Positions 42,351 to 56,539 of a stretch of 64,000 nt of DNA are shown in pieces. This stretch comes from Adiantum capillus-veneris. Lineage: Eukaryota; Streptophyta; Polypodiopsida; Polypodiales; Pteridaceae. Under the pieces are notes generated by a model. The model was not told where the DNA came from. It worked only from the letters and a program-made list of their open reading frames with translations, and searched no databases. Where the stretch lies: contig CM043960.1 of NCBI GenBank assembly GCA_014529385.2, forward strand, positions 71,273,410 through 71,337,409. The letters are read 5' to 3'. The position numbers and the translations under genes were made by a program. The number at the start of each line of letters is the position of its first letter. Positions within the stretch are counted from its first letter, which is position 1.

Positions 42351-45300
42351 TAGTGCAAGATGATTGTGATGCACAAGACATCAATATGTTGACTGAAAAT
42401 AATGATGTATTTTATGATGCACAAGAAACTCTATCTTTGCAGAGCTCTATGCCAGCAGAGCTACTTGTTAGTGGTGAAGTGTCCCATACATGGATTCTTG
42501 ATTCGGGCGCTTCGTTGCATGTCACACCTCATAGGCATTGGTTTACTACATATGAGGAAACCATTGGCACTGTTACGCTAGGTGACAGCTACTCTTGTGA
42601 CATTGTGGGCATAGGTGATATTGCTATGGTTATGGAAAATGGGGTGAGGTTTACCATACATAATGTGCGTCATGTTCCAGCTTTGACACGAAATTTGATT
42701 TCGGTTGGACGTCTTGATGACTTGGGTTACAAAGTCACTTTTCATCAGCAGTCTTGGCGTATTGCAAAAGGTCATCTTATTTTAGCCCATGGTTCTAAAG
42801 TTGGTACACTTTATCCTCTTTATGTATCTGACAAGAACAGTGTTCTTTCTGTAACCGAGCTGCCAACTGTTGCTTTGTGGCATAGCCGGTTAGGTCATAT
42901 GTCAAAGAAGGGAATGGAAACTCTTTCTCGTTTGGGCTACTTACCGTCTTTATCATTTTCTGATTTTCCCTTTTGTGAACACTGTCAATATGGTAAACAA
43001 ACACGAGCACATCGTACACAATCTTTTGACAAAGAAAGAAAGCCCTTAGAGCTTGTGCATAGTGATTTATGTGGGCCTATGCCTTCTAAATCCCATGGTG
43101 GTGCGTCCTATTATGTTACATTCATTGATGATGCAACATGGCATGTTTGGGTCTATGCCATGAAGTCTAAAGATGAGACTTTTTCTTGTTTCAAAAAGTT
43201 ATTATCTAGTGTGGAAACTCAGTCTGAACATAAGTTGAAAGCTTTACGCTCAGACAATGGTGGAGAATATGTCTCTAAAGAGTTTTCAGATTTCTGTTCA
43301 AGTAGGGGAATTAAGCGTGAGTTTACAGGTCCTTATACCCCTGCACAAAATGGTGTTGCCGAACGAATGAATAGGACCATTCAAGAGAGGATTATGTCTA
43401 TGCTATCACAAGCTAATTTACCGCAAGCGTTTTGGGTTGAAGCATTATACACTGCTGTGTATTTGATCAATAGATCACCACATGCTTCATTATAGTTTCG
43501 TGTACCTTTGGAGTTATGGTCACGACATAAGTTGTCTTATGAAAAACTCCGTACATTTGGTTGCGAAGCTTATGCACATGTACCCAAGGAGTTGCGTGCT
43601 AAGCTTGACCCTAAGTCCAGGAAATGCATCTTTATTGGCTATGGTGTAGATGGTCAATTTGTCTATCGTTTATGGGATCCGGAAAGCCGATCAGTAATCC
43701 GTAGCGGTGATGTTGTCTTCAATGAGACCAAGATGCATAGGCAGCCAACGAAAGAGTTTGAATTCCGGAAAGTGACTTTTTCCGATGTATCACCTCCTGC
43801 ACAGATAGCTCCCGAGCCAATTACTACACAGGCTAGTACAAGCTCTAATCAGCCAAGGACATCTCAAAGAGTCTCACATCCGCCAGAACGGTTTGTTCCA
43901 GGCGTGGACTTTGTGTTGCTGACAGATAGTGGTGAGCCTTCTTGTTACAAAGAGGCCATGCTAGCCAATGATAGGGTTCAGTGGGAACATGCTATGAAGA
44001 GGGAGCTATCTAGTATTGCAAAGAACAAAACATGGGAACTTGTTCCATTGCCAAAAGGTAGGAAAGCTTTGCCTTGTAAATGGGTTTACAAAAAGAAGAT
44101 TGCATCCAATGTTGAGAATTACAAAGCTCGTTTAATGGCCAAAGGTTTCAAGCAAGAATATGGTGTAGATTTCCAGGAAATCTTTTCTCCAATGGTCAAG
44201 ATGAAGACACTACAAATGTTGCTTGCTTTGGTTGCACTGAAGATATGGAGCTTGATCAAATGGATGTCATTACAGCTTTCTTACATGGTGATCTCGAGGA
44301 AGAGATTTATATGCAGCAACCTAAAGGGTTTGTGCTAAAGGGCAAGGAACATTTGGTCTGTAAGCTTTTGAAAAGTCTCGATGGCTTGAAGCAATCATCC
44401 AGACAATGGTATCAAAAGTTTGATGCATTTATGCGTTCCCTAGGCTATAAGCGCAGTAATGAGGATCCATGTTTTTACGTGAAAAGAGAACCAAATGGAC
44501 AGCTTATTATGCTTATCCTTTATGTAGATGAAATGCTTATTGCTGGTCATTCTAAGAAGGACATTGCTGACTTCAAAACCAAGCTGAAAAGTCAATTCGA
44601 CATGAAAGATCTGGGTGAAGCCAATCACATTTTGGGTATGCGCATTACTCGTGATCGTAAGAAGAGATTGTTGTACCTTTCTCAAAAAGAGTATGTGCAC
44701 AAGGTTCTTGATCGTTTCAACATGCAAAAGGGGAAGGCTTTCAGTACTCCATTGCCTGCATCCTTGAAACTTAGCAAGAAAGACTGTCCCAAATCTTCTG
44801 AGGAAAAAGTTGCGATGGCTAAGGTTCCTTATGCTTCAGCTTGTGGTAGTCTTATGTATGCCATGGTGGCTACAAGACCTGACATTGCACATGCAGTGGG
44901 AGTTGTCAGCAGATTTATGTCTAACCCTGGTAAAAAGCATTGGGATGCTGTCAAGTCGATTCTCAGATACTTGAGTGGCACTGCAGATAGACAATTATGC
45001 TATGGTCATGGAGAGTTATCCATTAAGGGATATGTAGACAGTGATTATGCAGGCTGTGTTGGCAGTCGTAAATCAACTACATGTTGGATTTACACATTTA
45101 CTGGTTTTGCCATTTCTTGGAGATCAGTTCTTCAAGATTGTACATCCATTTCCACTACAGAGGCAGAGTATGTTGCATTGAGTGAAGCATGCAAAGAAGC
45201 TATTTGGCTTGCTCGCCTAGTGCAGGATCTTGGATTGAAGCAGTGCTTACCAGTTCTTCAATGTGATAGTCAAAGTGCTATTGCCTTGGCTAAAAATCCA

Positions 45301-45480
45301 TTGTTTCATTCCAGAACGAAACACATTGATGTGCGCTATCACTTCAGTCGTGAATGCCTGGCAAACAAGAGCCTTGATTTAGTGAAAATTCCTACGTCAG
45401 AAAACACAGCGGATGCACTCACCAAGAGTCTCTCCAACCATCAGTTTCAACATTGTCGTGAGTTGATGGGCATTGGGTAA
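42350..45480 (+). CDS. Copia pol region: protease, integrase, RT, RNase H
   Basis: Protease motif WILDSGASLHVT near 42495-42530. The pre-integrase block has LWHSRLGHMSKKG (about 42875), followed by the integrase core with HSDLCGPM and LRSDNGGEY. RT has the block WVYKKKI near 44080, LYVDEMLIAG near 44520 and KSLDGLKQSSRQWYQKFD near 44380. RNase H ends with TKHIDVRYHF and ENTADALTKS (about 45310-45430). The order protease-integrase-RT-RNase H is diagnostic of Ty1/copia. It is nearly full length in content but broken in a few places. Confidence 0.85.
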
Positions 45481-45542
45481 GATAGAGACTTACTCATTCA
45501 TTCTTTCTTTTGGCCTCTCACATTGGCCATCAAGTGGGAGAT

Positions 45543-45741
45543 TGTTGGGTTTATGCTGGCCATGTCCGGCCGCCCATCTAACTGCTACTAACCCAAGTGT
45601 ATAGAACACTTGAGCCACTCTTCAATATATGTGTACATTATAATTGGAGGCCTTAATCTTTGGCTCACCCCCTTTTATACGTGTGTCTGTGTTCTCTTTC
45701 TCTCGGCCCACAGCTTCTCCTTCACAGATCCTGCTTCTTCA
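45543..45741 (+). repeat. 3' LTR of nested copia
   Basis: 199 bp, preceded by the polypurine tract and followed by the CTCTT duplication. About 7 differences from the 5' copy by eye. Confidence 0.92.
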
Positions 45742-48069
45742 CTCTTTGAGGAGTAGAGACGTACTTCTATTGGCCTACCATGAAAGTGGACATACAAGAG
45801 TATGTTTCAAAATGTGTGGTATGCCAATATACTAAGTATGATAGAGAGAAGAAACCTGTACTCCAACCATTGCCAATCCCTAATTCACCATGGGAGAGTA
45901 TATCCATGGATTTTATCTTTGGATTACCCAAGTCTATCCATGGGAATACGAGAATATGGACAATACTCGACAGGTTTAGCAAGCAAGCACACTTTATTCT
46001 TGTCAAAAAGACTATCAAGGCACACCAAATGGCAACCCTCTTCATATCTCAATTTTCAAACACCATGGATTACCAACATCCATCATGTCAGATAGAGATC
46101 CTAGAATGACCATTAATTTATGGAAAGGTCTCTTTGAAAATCTAGGTACAAAATTGAATTTCTCTTTGTCCTATCATCCACAAACGGATGGCCAAGTGAA
46201 ATAGCCAATCTTACGATACTTGATCTACTAAAGACTTATGTTACAGAAGTAGATCAACGCTCACAATGGGAGAAGTACTTACCCCTTGTAGAGTATACAT
46301 ATAATAATACTATCCATACTACTACGGGAAAAGCACACCATAGAGGGAAGACCTAAAAGTCCCTTGCTACTTAAACTACGTGGGAAGATCTTCGCTTTGC
46401 TGATGAGTATAGCTGTGACCTTCAAGAATCTTTTCAAAAGGTCAAGGAGGCTATATCCATCTCTCAACAAAGACAAAAACTGACACTGACCAGAATAGAA
46501 GGGCCTTAACATTCAAAGAAAATGATTGGGTCTTACTTAAGTTTCCCAAGGCTCGATTGAGGAAAATGATGGGCAAAAATTCTACGGGCCATCAAAAGTA
46601 TTATGCTAAACTAGCAAAAAGATACTATGGTCCTTTCCAAATCTTGAAGCCAATCAATGATATGGCTTATCAATTCAAGGTGTCCACCCATTGGCTCATA
46701 CACAATGCTTTTCATGTGAGCCTACTTAAGACCTACAAAGAAGAGCCACCAAGAGAACCAATTATTGAAGACCCTCTAGAAATCAAAGACCAAGAAGAGG
46801 TGCTACAACCCAAAGCTATCCTTCGGCATGAAGACAAGGTACTACGGCACGGTAAGATTATCGGATGACATATTATTAAGTTCAAAAATTATCCTTTTGA
46901 AGACGCTAGATGGATGCAAGGAATACAACTTAAGGATAGTATGAACCTTGTCAATCCTTACAATGCTATACTAGAGTAAGCAAATGTAAATGCTTTCTAA
47001 ATGAACAATGTTTTTGTCTTATAAGACTAATCCTCTTTTGTGCACAAATTTAAATAGTATGCATGCTTAGAATCATGTTTGTGATGACGATGTCACTCAA
47101 ACACCAAGTAGAATTTGTCACTCTACTTTGGGAGTATGATATGGACTAAAGAGCAGACATGTTTGTGGTAGCTACGTCTCCCAAGCACCAAATGGATTAG
47201 TCATCCATTCTGGAATGATGTCGTAGGAAGAAAAGGAATCCTCTACCCACTAAGAAACGTAGACTAATGACTAAGACTTTATCTCTTCATAGTGAAGGAC
47301 GATTATGATTTCAAGAGAGATGTAATGTCATAAAATCTAATATCTAACCAACCCAGATGATTTTCTCATGTTAAAGTGAGCATTTAATGTGGGAGAATAA
47401 ACAGGAACAAGGGTTAGAATATAGAGTTGTGCTTATGGATCTGTCTCAACATGGGGCCAACGTTAAAGGGGTCCAAATGAGAGATGGTCTGCTAAAGAGA
47501 AATGCTACCTAATGGAGCTTAAATACCTTAGGGTTAGCTTCATTAAAGACCTCCAAAGGTTAGAGTTAAAAAGTCCTTTTAACTTAGGCAAGCTAGGGTT
47601 GACCTTGAGGTGGGAATCCTACCCAAGCATGAGGTGCTTGTCGTGCTTGCTAATTAAGCTGGTTAAGGTGTTTGTGGGAACCTTGCCCAAGCTTGAGGTG
47701 CTTCTCATGCTTAAACGACTAAGGTTCTTGAAGTGTTCAATTCAAACATGCTCTCAAGAGGCATAAACAATTTTCATGCTTAATGAATAAGGTGCTTGAA
47801 GTGTTCAATGTAAACATGATATCTTAAGAAGCATAAAAGACAGATGTCAAGATCCTCCCCATTTGGCCCTCATGATGTGCTTGAATCCCTATTGGATAGG
47901 TTTTAAAGGGGTCCAATGAGAATTTAGATGCATAAAAATAAATAATTAACTTTTTTCTCTCAAAGAGGAGAAAGAGGACACATGTCCAAATGATATGATT
48001 AAATAATACAAAAGAGAGAGAGAGATTATAGAGAGAGAGAGAGAGAGGTGGACCAAGCATGAGAGGGGG

Positions 48070-48105
<36 letters not shown>

Positions 48106-48387
48106 TGTGAAGTGCAAAGTACAAGAGCTCCATCTCCTTCTCCAAGCTTGTTGAGAAGTTGAGAGCCTACACCAACACTCTTGGCTATGGAATGAAAATC
48201 CAACCAAGAGCCATGCTTCAATGCTTAAGATTTCCATCTTCTTCATCTTCATTACTATGCTATTATGCTATGCTAAGTAAGAAGAGTGATGATAAGTGAG
48301 GAACTATTTCTTTCTCCTATAAATGATTCTTCTTCCTGTTCCCTACCCTCATTCCCCACTATCTCTCTCTATGTTTGAAGGTGTTTG

Positions 48388-49137
48388 AGGTCATACACAG
48401 CAGCATGGTGTAAAGGTCGACATTTTAGGGTGGAACGAATCGACAAAAAGCGTTTTACTCAAGATTGTGGAATCATGGCAAAATTTGAACAGTCTAGTCG
48501 ACGACGTTCCTCTGATGCAGATCCTGTGGTGGCGGAACTCACTTACTTCGGCACGCTGCAAGAGATTTTGAGGATCGATTACAGAGGATTTTTTGTCGAC
48601 TTGTTCGACGTGCAATGGTTCAAGATAATCATGGAGGGTCGCAACGCTACTGTGCGTAGAGGAGAGTCTGGTTTTCTTGAGGTGGATTCTACTAAGAAAT
48701 GGACTGACCTAAGAGACACTTTCGTACTACCCGAGCATTGTGAACAAGTAAGTATATAAATAGTTAACATCCCCCTTTTACAAGTTATGTGCTTGAAAGC
48801 TCTCATGTAAGTTATGTGGCTCTGGCAGGTAATATTTTATCCTACAAAGTCTACATCAAACTGGTGGTACGTCATAGAGGTAGCCCCTCGTAGTGCAAGG
48901 ACGTATGAAGGCTACCATGTGCCAATCACAACGACATCAATGGAGGAGATCAGAGAAGATGCTCAATCAGAAGCCGCTGCGGTGGTGCCAGACGAGCATC
49001 AAGATGCTACTACTCTATATGGGGTGCATGCAGAGGAGCTACAAAATGAAACAGAGGATATGTGTTTAAACGGAGAGCTCTATATAGATATAGGAAGTTA
49101 TGCTGAGTTATGCGAGGATGAGAGAGAGATCTCTTAA
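48388..49137 (+). pseudogene. En/Spm (CACTA) transposase fragment with DUF4216-like domain
   Basis: The first exon piece reads HFRVERIDKKRFTQDCGIMA, then AELTYFGTLQEILRIDYRGF and FVLPEHCEQ. A canonical GTAAGT...GGCAG intron (48748-48828) joins in phase to VIFYPTKSTSNWWYVIEVAP. Together this is the pattern of the DUF4216 domain in the C-terminal part of plant TNP2-type transposases (YFGVL-ELDY-VLF-W and an EQVFYV-W-VV tail). The piece starts abruptly at the insertion border with no ATG, so the catalytic part is missing. The tail is acidic and ends at a stop at 49135-49137. The 3' end of the gene may continue as another exon near 49409. It is plus strand, as is the LTR it sits in. Confidence 0.75.
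48748..48828 (+). other. Probable intron of the CACTA fragment
   Basis: 81 bp from GTAAGTATAT to TCTGGCAG, phase 0. Removing it keeps the DUF4216-like frame continuous. The interval contains an in-frame stop, as expected for an intron. Confidence 0.75.
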
Positions 49138-49544
49138 AGCCACAAATATTGTATTTGAACAATTTTGCTCCGTGTTGTAAAAGCTCTGGCTCTCTAAGTA
49201 CCTTCCATGGTGTATAACGCTCTTTTCTACTCGCGCTCACATCTTTTGATTGAAAATTCTGAGTTTTCGACTTGCCTCTTCTATCACTCGATTCATTGCG
49301 TCATTGTATTTATATGCGTCATTACGTCATTGTATTTAATGGTCTTTGCGTCATTGTCTACTCTATTCATTCAATATTAAGTTTAAATATTCGTGTGTTT
49401 AATGCAGGTATGGATGATGAGGAGTTTCATAATAATTGACATATAATTGACAGTAACTGAAGCATGAAAACTGAGGCATTCAACAGAACTGAAGCTTGCT
49501 GAATCTAAGGGAACTCAAACCAGATAAAGCGAAATGAGGGAGTT

Positions 49545-49690
49545 TCCATCACCGTCATCAGCTAATGCTTGATTAATCATTCTGTTAAACTCGGTGTCGT
49601 TAACGGCCCGATTAATTATGTAAAGCGGGAGCTTAAACTCCTAATTAGCAGATGATCCAAGTGACGGTGCTGTTAACAGCCGGCTCCTTC
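49545..49690 (-). repeat. Reverse-oriented fragment of the array LTR family
   Basis: Its reverse complement aligns with 20240-20390, including GCTGTTAACAGCACCGTCAC and CTTGGATCATCTGCTAA, with clear divergence. It shows that the family of the tandem array has older relatives elsewhere in the same window. Confidence 0.75.
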
Positions 49691-49869
49691 TGAAGTTCTT
49701 GCATTTGCTCTTCATATATTTGACTCTCGGAAACGATTTGAGTCGAGCTCGACCAAAATGTATAAAAATGTATACATACAGAGGGGGGTGGGGGTTTTTT
49801 AAATAGGCTCACAGTGTAAGTATAGTATGTATATTGGGGTATTATTAATTACCTCTTGAACGCACGTGA

Positions 49870-49985
49870 TATAGGGGTCTTTTGATAAGTGACTGCCCCG
49901 GGCATGGGAGTAGCAATAGGTTTGCAGTCCTCAAGTCCAGACTTACATAGCATAGCAATGTCTCTATATAACTTCTTTGACGGAT
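49870..49985 (-). mobile_element. Copia RT scrap
   Basis: The minus strand reads a block similar to the end of copia reverse transcriptase (SGLEDCKPIATPMPG). It is short and isolated, a fossil. Confidence 0.6.
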
Positions 49986-50359
49986 ACTTAATGCTTTTTG
50001 CAAAGTTTATGTTATGCCCGTTATGCCTGAATCATTCCATCTTCATTGCATCACCTAGGTCACAAGGAACACAAAGATTGTATTGTACCAAGTCTCTCTT
50101 TTGATGGGAGAATCTATAATACAAACACCTTTTGGAGGGGGGACCAGCTCCAAGTAAATCCAGTCCTCAACTATTGTCATATTCTCTAATACTCTCTCTT
50201 GCAAAAGTATTGTTCATGCCAAGTTAATTAAGTAATATGTTTATGTTGCTACCATCAATTAAGTTCACCTTCTATGTTCTCAAAGTAATCTCACAAAAAT
50301 GCTCACTCTAATTCTCTTAATTTCATTATTCTCAAAGTTCATATGCCATTTCCATTACA

Positions 50360-50608
50360 TTGGTATCAGAGCATTTGGTTTTTCTTTTCTTGCTCAAGAA
50401 GAGAGGTCCTTAAGTAGCCTATTAATGGTTGATTTTGTTAATTATATTAGGGTAAGTGGGACTGGGATATATTATCGGTTTTCTTGAGCCCACTATGTGG
50501 GATATGGTGCACACCTCGGGAGCTTTGGTCTTAATAATGGGGTCTTTTTAGACTTGCCTACAATTTTACCATTATTGAGCCATAAGAAGTCCGAAAGGAG
50601 CTAGACAG
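50360..50608 (+). mobile_element. Start of a further gypsy unit
   Basis: Primer site at 50361-50372 and then 240 bp collinear with 36281-36530. It breaks off at GAGCTAGACA, where a copia fragment begins. This shows that LTR b, like LTR a, has internal sequence on both sides. Confidence 0.8.
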
Positions 50609-53230
<2,622 letters not shown>

Positions 53231-53379
53231 AGAGCACCTACGTGATGCGACTGAATTTGTTATGTATAAGGGGGTCCTCCATCAGAGTATCCAATTTCTC
53301 AAGCTTGATAAGTCTCCAAGAGGCCATAGAGGGCATACCCAACACCTCGTGTGCATGCAACTATGGAAGAGAGAGAGAC

Positions 53380-53410
<31 letters not shown>

Positions 53411-53575
53411 TAGATAGATTGAATTATCGTCCACGGAGGTCATATATGACCTATGGGACCAGAAGCAAAACAGTACAAAGGATTCCGTCTGATACATATC
53501 AGTTAAGGACTGAGGGTCCATCGAGGGGTAGAAAAACAAAAAAGGGTGAAAAAGATAAGGTGGGACGAACAAAAC
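53231..53575. other. Spacer with a GA-rich run
   Basis: An imperfect (GA)n run at about 53369-53417 lies downstream of the LINE ORF1-like frame on its minus strand. No other feature is seen. Confidence 0.55.
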
Positions 53576-54330
53576 CTAAGATGAGGTAGGTGATGGGGAG
53601 GGAGCCGGTTTAGGGGTTCGAAATTCCTGGATGATGGCTTTACTTCCTCGATACATTGCCCATTTCCCTACTGTGTGCGCTTCTCGCATCTTTTGGAGTT
53701 CCGCCTTCTTCTATTTGAGTTGAGTGGGTGTAAGATCTTCAGCAAACCAAATTTTTGTGTCCTTGAGAAGCTTTGATTGCTCAAGGAGCTTGACTCGATC
53801 TGCTTTGGTCTTGAAAGTACGAATTGAATGGTTAGTGTGGTGCTCATGAGCAAGAGTGGTGATTGTTGTTGGATCCCATTGTATCATGGGGGTTGTTGTT
53901 CGGATGCGATCGAAGGACTCATTGAACTTGCGGTCCTCCTTTCCTTGCCAATCACTCAGGATCCTACCAATGCGAACATTGGGAGCAAGATCATCTTGAC
54001 GCTGTTGTTCGCGTAGCGTGGACGCCACACGAACTTCAACTTTGCGACAGATGGCCTCCTGCACTTGCGTCTTGACCTTCTCTATGAGGGTGGTGTCTAC
54101 CTCCGTATTGAGCTTGATTTCCTTCTCTTCCATTTCTCCCTTGTTGGAGTTCTCTATTGTGGTGAGTCGAGATTCTACGACTGCGAGCCTTTCCTTCAAA
54201 GCTTTGTTCTCCTCGCGAAGTCTATCGACTTCATTTTGCAGTCGGGCCATTGTGTCCACCTTTGCGGGTGTTGCCACGATGCCGGCAAACGTGGGCTTCC
54301 CTCAAGATGAGGCCCGAGTGGCCATGGTAG
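53576..54330 (-). pseudogene. LINE ORF1-like coiled-coil protein, minus strand
   Basis: The long open stretch (54277-53711) contains MARLQNEVDRLREENKALKE (coiled coil, about residues 10-50 of that stretch). Toward its C-terminus are IRTFKTKADRVKLLEQSKLL and WFAEDLTPTQLK, with the layout of the L1 ORF1p C-terminal domain (aromatic/basic strand, helix, DLTP-type motif). One in-frame TAG (at 53713-53711) separates it from a continuation KKAELQKMREAHTVGKWAMY that ends at 53576. A further in-frame stop lies upstream between an ATG near 54326 and the main stretch. It probably bound RNA for a LINE, and no ORF2 follows. A host protein with the same fold is less likely. Confidence 0.55.
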
Positions 54331-54827
<497 letters not shown>

Positions 54828-54899
54828 CAGATGCTTGATAAGCCATGAGAGTACTCAATAGTTAGCAGAAGCATGGAGGGAGGACATATAAGAAAGCAA

Positions 54900-55670
54900 A
54901 AGGGTGACCTAGAGGAGCTGCTGAATGCGGAGGAATGCCAAAGGGGTGCTCCAAAAATGGAGATTATGCTTGGCTAGGACAAGCTGGAAAAGGGATGCAC
55001 TACCTCTTCCTCTTCCTCTGTTGTTGAAAAGGACATGCTTAGAATTGTTTCCACCATGTGTAGAGGAGTTCTTCTTCAAGTTCCTTCTCTTCCACAATCA
55101 ATAAAGACATCAAATCTATAAACCGGGAAATGTTCTCTGAAGATGAATGCTAGTTTTAAGTTGTTTGTATTATGGACCCAAACCTCACAAACAGACTTCT
55201 ACTTAATCATCATCGTCAATTGTAACACCAATCGATGCAAGTGACTCACATATGTTCTTTACCTTCAACGACTATCATTCATGGACATGTTTTTCTTCTG
55301 CATAGTATTCAATTCAGTCTTCAACTGTAGCTTCCTTGCCTTTATGTTGGTCACATATAATGCCAGTAAAGTGTCCCAAGCCTCTTGGTATGAGCATCTT
55401 GTATATGCCCTACCATAGTGTCATGCACACTCACAAAAAGTCAATGCATGACCTTCCAAGCTCCCTGGTTCCAATCTTAAAATGTCTTTATTTGCGCAGC
55501 ACTCACACCTTCCTCAGGTAATGGTGGTGATGTCTCATGCTCTCCATCAATGTAAACCCAATAATCTTTGCCCATGAGGAAATTGGTCATTCTGAACTGC
55601 CAAGCATGGAAGTTGTTCTTGTCCAGCTTTTCACTAGCAATCTAGTTAAGCCCATTATTGTTGGACAACA
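54900..55670 (-). mobile_element. Copia gag relic, minus strand
   Basis: The minus strand carries scattered copia gag signatures: NFHAWQFRMTNFLMG near 55600, a QLKTEL-like helix near 55320, and a GGNN...GRGRG basic stretch near 55000. It is broken in several places. No protease or pol follows toward the left. An old fossil. Confidence 0.7.
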
Positions 55671-56539
55671 TGTTTCCAACCCTTGCATTAGTGGAGATTC
55701 ATTGACTTAGGCAGCATGTCTCATTGGTGTCAGTTCGTCGGTTGGGGCAACACCGATCACAAAATCATGCTCCAGTGGGGCTGATCACCACTGTCCTTAG
55801 TATTATTTTGTTACCTGGGTATATGTTGGCAGATATTTGGATTTGGATTTATATTTTAAATTTGGAATTGGTATACGATGATTTCCTATCTCGACATATT
55901 TATGGAATTGAACTTGAGATTGATGAGAATTGATCTATTGAAAGATGAGTGTGACCAATGATATCCTGATTCATCAGGGTATGACATATACTGCTTATTC
56001 TAGTGGATGACGGCATGCATAAGCAATGTTGTTTAGTTTCATAAATTTTTCTTTACTATGTAATACTTTTGACACAGAATACTTATCACTGTTTTTTTGA
56101 CAAGTATGGTTTGAAGATTTTTATCTTTGCAACTGAGGACACTTGCTTTCTAACGGAGAGGTATGTAATGGAAATTGATAATCATCTATTTATTGTAGCT
56201 AGCAGGTGGAAAAGGCTTGATTGGACTAAGGCCTATGTGAGAGGATATAACATTTTATGTACATTTCATTATTCAAGTGCTCTTTATGAGCTTTGGCCAT
56301 TTATGTCCGATCGACAGGTTTGTACTCATTTTGAGCATTCAACAAATCTATAAGTAAATACGTGCAAGAGGAAAATTCTCACTCTTGCACGTGGGGAGAT
56401 TGCACCCAGTGCCGTGTCTTTCTCCTCTCCTCTCTTCCATTCTTTCTCGTCGTGCTGAAGTGGCGCTCCGCTCTAGGAGGTGCACCTACACATGCACTCT
56501 TGCTCTCTATCGCTTGTAGCATGACGTTTTCAGTATTTT
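55671..56539. other. No gene recognised
   Basis: Two short open frames on the plus strand (55724-55933 and 56069-56353) show no family features. The second is rich in Phe, Tyr and Trp. A short hairpin TGCAAGAG...CTCTTGCA lies at about 56363-56388. The last 150 bp may be leader sequence of the copia element that follows, but no LTR was identified. Confidence 0.45.

Larger units (their letters stand above)
40107..45741 (+). mobile_element. Nearly whole Ty1/copia element nested in gypsy
   Basis: 199-bp LTRs (40107-40305 and 45543-45741, TGTTGGGTT...CTTCTTCA) are flanked by an identical CTCTT on both sides (40102-40106 and 45742-45746). A primer site TGGTATCAGAGC lies at 40308-40319 and a polypurine tract AAGTGGGAGAT at 45532-45542. 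In order it holds a 1.1 kb leader, gag with a CCHC knuckle (about 41480-42350), protease (DSGAS, about 42510), integrase (about 42860-43480), RT (about 43990-44700) and RNase H (about 44990-45450). My count by eye is 7 differences in 199 LTR positions, about 3.5 percent. That suggests an age of the order of one to three million years at commonly used plant rates. It is only lightly broken, with about four breaks in all. Confidence 0.92.
36281..47325 (+). mobile_element. Chromovirus-type Ty3/gypsy interior, split by a nested copia element
   Basis: Order on the plus strand: primer site; gag (about 36690-38050); protease-like segment with FDPSSTHNFIS (about 38150); RT (about 38740-39300, with VLFVQKKDGTYRM and [12 protein letters not shown]); RNase H (about 39490-39900, with LLAVLHALDRWKHYL); the nested copia element (40107-45741); integrase (about 45745-46560); chromodomain-like end (about 46780-46980); and a polypurine tract (47313-47325). 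The order RT-RNase H-integrase-chromodomain identifies a Ty3/gypsy chromovirus. It is broken in many places, clearly older than the copia element it contains. Confidence 0.85.
48389..49980. mobile_element. Composite insertion in LTR b: CACTA, LTR and copia pieces
   Basis: Absent from LTR a. It contains a CACTA transposase fragment with one spliceable intron (plus strand, to 49137). It also has a short region with repeated CGTCATTGTATTTA (about 49296-49350), and a 150-bp stretch (about 49545-49690) that is a diverged reverse copy of the array LTR (compare 20240-20390). Last comes a minus-strand copia RT scrap (about 49985-49870, reading SGLEDCKPIATPMPG). No terminal inverted repeat or target duplication is evident at the junctions, so the route of insertion is unclear. 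Confidence 0.7.
47326..50359 (+). repeat. Gypsy LTR b, split by a composite insertion
   Basis: Starts TGTCATAAAATCTAATATC and ends TTCCATTACA before a second iMet primer site (50361-50372). It matches LTR a except for about 1.6 kb inserted at about 48389-49980. The remaining LTR sequence is about 1.45 kb. The (GA)n and (CT)n runs of LTR a are present but shorter and interrupted. Confidence 0.85.

Noticed and set aside
49889-50104. 71-residue plus-strand frame at the end of the composite insertion
   Set aside because: The opposite strand reads a copia RT block, which is the better explanation for the first part. The rest lies in the gypsy LTR.
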